Assembly: GCA_944326265.1 (NCBI GenBank)
Contig: CALVDE010000007.1
Span: forward strand, 1-64,000
Source of the DNA: an uncultured Bacteroidales bacterium
GTDB lineage: Bacteria > Bacteroidota > Bacteroidia > Bacteroidales > UBA932
Length of the DNA stretch: 64,000 nucleotides
Direction: 5' to 3'
Part shown: piece after piece, positions 62,825-64,000 of the stretch
Position numbering within the stretch: position 1 is the first letter of the stretch
How the letters are laid out: each line of letters begins with the position of its first letter
Notes under the pieces: generated by a model
What the model saw: the letters and a program-made list of their open reading frames with translations, nothing else
Told to the model about the DNA's origin: nothing
The model's database searches: none
Program-made: the position numbers and the translations under genes

Positions 62825-62831
62825 AAAAGTT

Positions 62832-64000
62832 ATGAATAACATGAATTACAAAGAGAACAATAACAACAAGGAGTTCCTCGAGCGGTACGCGGTCAATCTG
62901 AACCAGCGGGCCCGCGAGGGGAAGCTCGACCCCGTCATCGGCAGGGATGAGGAGATCCGCAGGGTGCTCCAGATTCTGAGCCGTAGGACGAAGAACAACC
63001 CTATTCTGGTCGGAGAGCCGGGTGTCGGCAAGACGGCTATCTCTGAGGGCATTGCCGAGAGGATAGTCAGTCAGGACGTGCCGGAGAACTTGAAGACCAA
63101 GGAAATCTATTCACTGGACATGGGTGCCCTCGTGGCCGGTGCAAAATATCAGGGCGAGTTTGAGGAGAGACTGAAGGGAGTGGTCAACGCCGTCATAGAA
63201 AGTCAGGGCGAGATCATCCTGTTCATCGACGAGATCCACACTCTGGTGGGTGCCGGACGTTCGTCAGGTGCCATGGATGCGGCCAATATCCTGAAGCCGG
63301 CCCTGGCCCGTGGAGAGCTGAGGGCCATCGGTTCCACCACCATCGAGGAGTACCGGAAGTACTTCGAGGAGGACAAGGCCCTGGAACGCCGTTTCCAGAT
63401 GGTCATGGTGGACGAGCCTACCCCAGCCGAGTCCATTTCCATCCTCAGGGGACTGAAGGAGAAGTACGAGAACCACCACAAGGTGCATATCGACGATGAT
63501 GCCATTATCGCCGCCGTTGAGCTCTCGCACAGGTACATCACCAACCGTTTCCTCCCGGACAAGGCCATCGACCTCATCGACGAGGCCGCCTCAAAGCTGC
63601 GTCTGGAGATGAACTCGGTGCCTGATCCCATCGACGAGTTGAACCGTAAGATACGGCAGCTGGAGATCGAGCGGGAGGCCATCAAGCGTGAGGGCCGTTC
63701 GCCCAAGCTGGACGAGATACAGGCCTCAATCAAGGAGGCAAAGGAACAGCTCGATGACCTTAACCGTAAATGGAAGGTGGAGAAGGATCTGCTGTCGCGT
63801 ATTTCCCAGAAGCGTGCTGACATCGAGCAGTATAAGTTTCAGGCCGATGAGGCCGAGCGCAGCGGTGACTACGGTCGGGTGGCCGAACTGCGCTACGGCA
63901 AGATAGCCTCGGCCCAGAAGGAGATAGACGAGCTTATGGCTCAGAAGGCCGCCAATCCGGACCCGCTGATCAATGAGTCGGTGGAGCCGGAGGATATCGC
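62832..64000 (+). CDS. clpB: ATP-dependent disaggregase ClpB, 5' part, lacking the N-terminal Clp_N domain
   Basis: An open frame of 389 codons runs off the right edge. It starts [18 protein letters not shown] and goes straight into the first AAA domain: [11 protein letters not shown], Walker [12 protein letters not shown] near residue 60, Walker [10 protein letters not shown] near 126, then [14 protein letters not shown] coiled-coil middle domain (about 277-385, with [15 protein letters not shown]) identifies ClpB rather than ClpA or ClpC. Normal ClpB has about 150 residues of Clp_N domain before this point. Here the gene begins after it, with a good Shine-Dalgarno and upstream stops, so the short form is encoded, not a partial call. 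The second AAA domain lies beyond the window. Confidence 0.92.
   Translation, partial: MNNMNYKENNNNKEFLERYAVNLNQRAREGKLDPVIGRDEEIRRVLQILSRRTKNNPILVGEPGVGKTAISEGIAERIVSQDVPENLKTKEIYSLDMGALVAGAKYQGEFEERLKGVVNAVIESQGEIILFIDEIHTLVGAGRSSGAMDAANILKPALARGELRAIGSTTIEEYRKYFEEDKALERRFQMVMVDEPTPAESISILRGLKEKYENHHKVHIDDDAIIAAVELSHRYITNRFLPDKAIDLIDEAASKLRLEMNSVPDPIDELNRKIRQLEIEREAIKREGRSPKLDEIQASIKEAKEQLDDLNRKWKVEKDLLSRISQKRADIEQYKFQADEAERSGDYGRVAELRYGKIASAQKEIDELMAQKAANPDPLINESVEPEDI

Noticed and set aside
62717-62842. N-terminal extension of QueE from an upstream ATG
   Set aside because: It would start upstream of the TACATTTG promoter box, inside the clpB leader, and add 42 residues not typical of QueE.

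Overview
The window is a dense, almost entirely coding chromosomal segment from a member of the Bacteroidota, most likely the order Bacteroidales. I base this on four things. Bacteroidetes-type promoter boxes (TAnnTTTG, the best ones with TTTG/TTG about 20 nt upstream) sit in front of many genes, and Shine-Dalgarno sequences are rare. There are family-restricted proteins (DUF5723 barrel, DUF6175, DUF6913, BF3164-type lipoprotein, THUMP-like methyltransferase). The gene set is that of an anaerobe (pyruvate phosphate dikinase, HydE/HydF). Lipid A, meso-DAP and TamB genes show a Gram-negative envelope. Genus and family cannot be fixed from this sequence. I see no rRNA, tRNA, CRISPR array, prophage or complete insertion sequence.

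Layout. 1-496 is non-coding: a possible IS end at the left edge, then a strongly foldable stretch that may be a divergent cobalamin-type leader on the minus strand. 497-8749 is a plus-strand run gpsA-pgi-addB-addA (glycerol-3-phosphate and glucose-6-phosphate metabolism plus a two-subunit helicase-nuclease). 8739-12239 holds a metal-binding HMA protein, a lipoprotein and a DUF5723 outer-membrane protein, ending at a perfect 19-bp bidirectional terminator. 12328-22130 holds a MaoC hydratase, an MBL hydrolase, a tetrapyrrole-methylase-fold methyltransferase, folB, mtaB, a very large TamB-like protein whose start codon is problematic, a DUF368 lipid-carrier transporter and a DUF6913 protein. 22194-24427 is hydF-hydE. 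24430-28578 is a four-gene minus-strand operon of secreted proteins with no assigned function; it is the best candidate here for an undescribed envelope system.

28729-36661 carries ppdK, phoH and purL on the minus strand. 36750-40701 carries folC, nhaD and pncB on the plus strand. A repetitive lipoprotein and trmD (minus) face a DUF349 protein, yidC and a YggS-type PLP protein (plus). dapF-lpxB-surE (minus) diverge from gapA (plus). A HAMP-type membrane protein with no output domain is translationally coupled to trkH, followed by a RecD-like helicase. The right end has a THUMP-like methyltransferase, a BF3164-type lipoprotein, a phosphohexomutase, pssA, a C1 peptidase, queE and the 5' part of clpB, which runs off the window and lacks the usual N-terminal domain.

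Functionally the segment is mainly housekeeping: central carbon metabolism (gapA, pgi, gpsA, ppdK, phosphohexomutase), cofactors (folB, folC, pncB, queE), purines (purL), envelope building (lpxB, dapF, pssA, yidC, tamB, DUF368), tRNA modification (mtaB, trmD, queE), ion transport (nhaD, trkH) and DNA repair (addAB, RecD-like). Genes are packed tightly, with many stop/start overlaps and several convergent pairs separated by fewer than ten bases.
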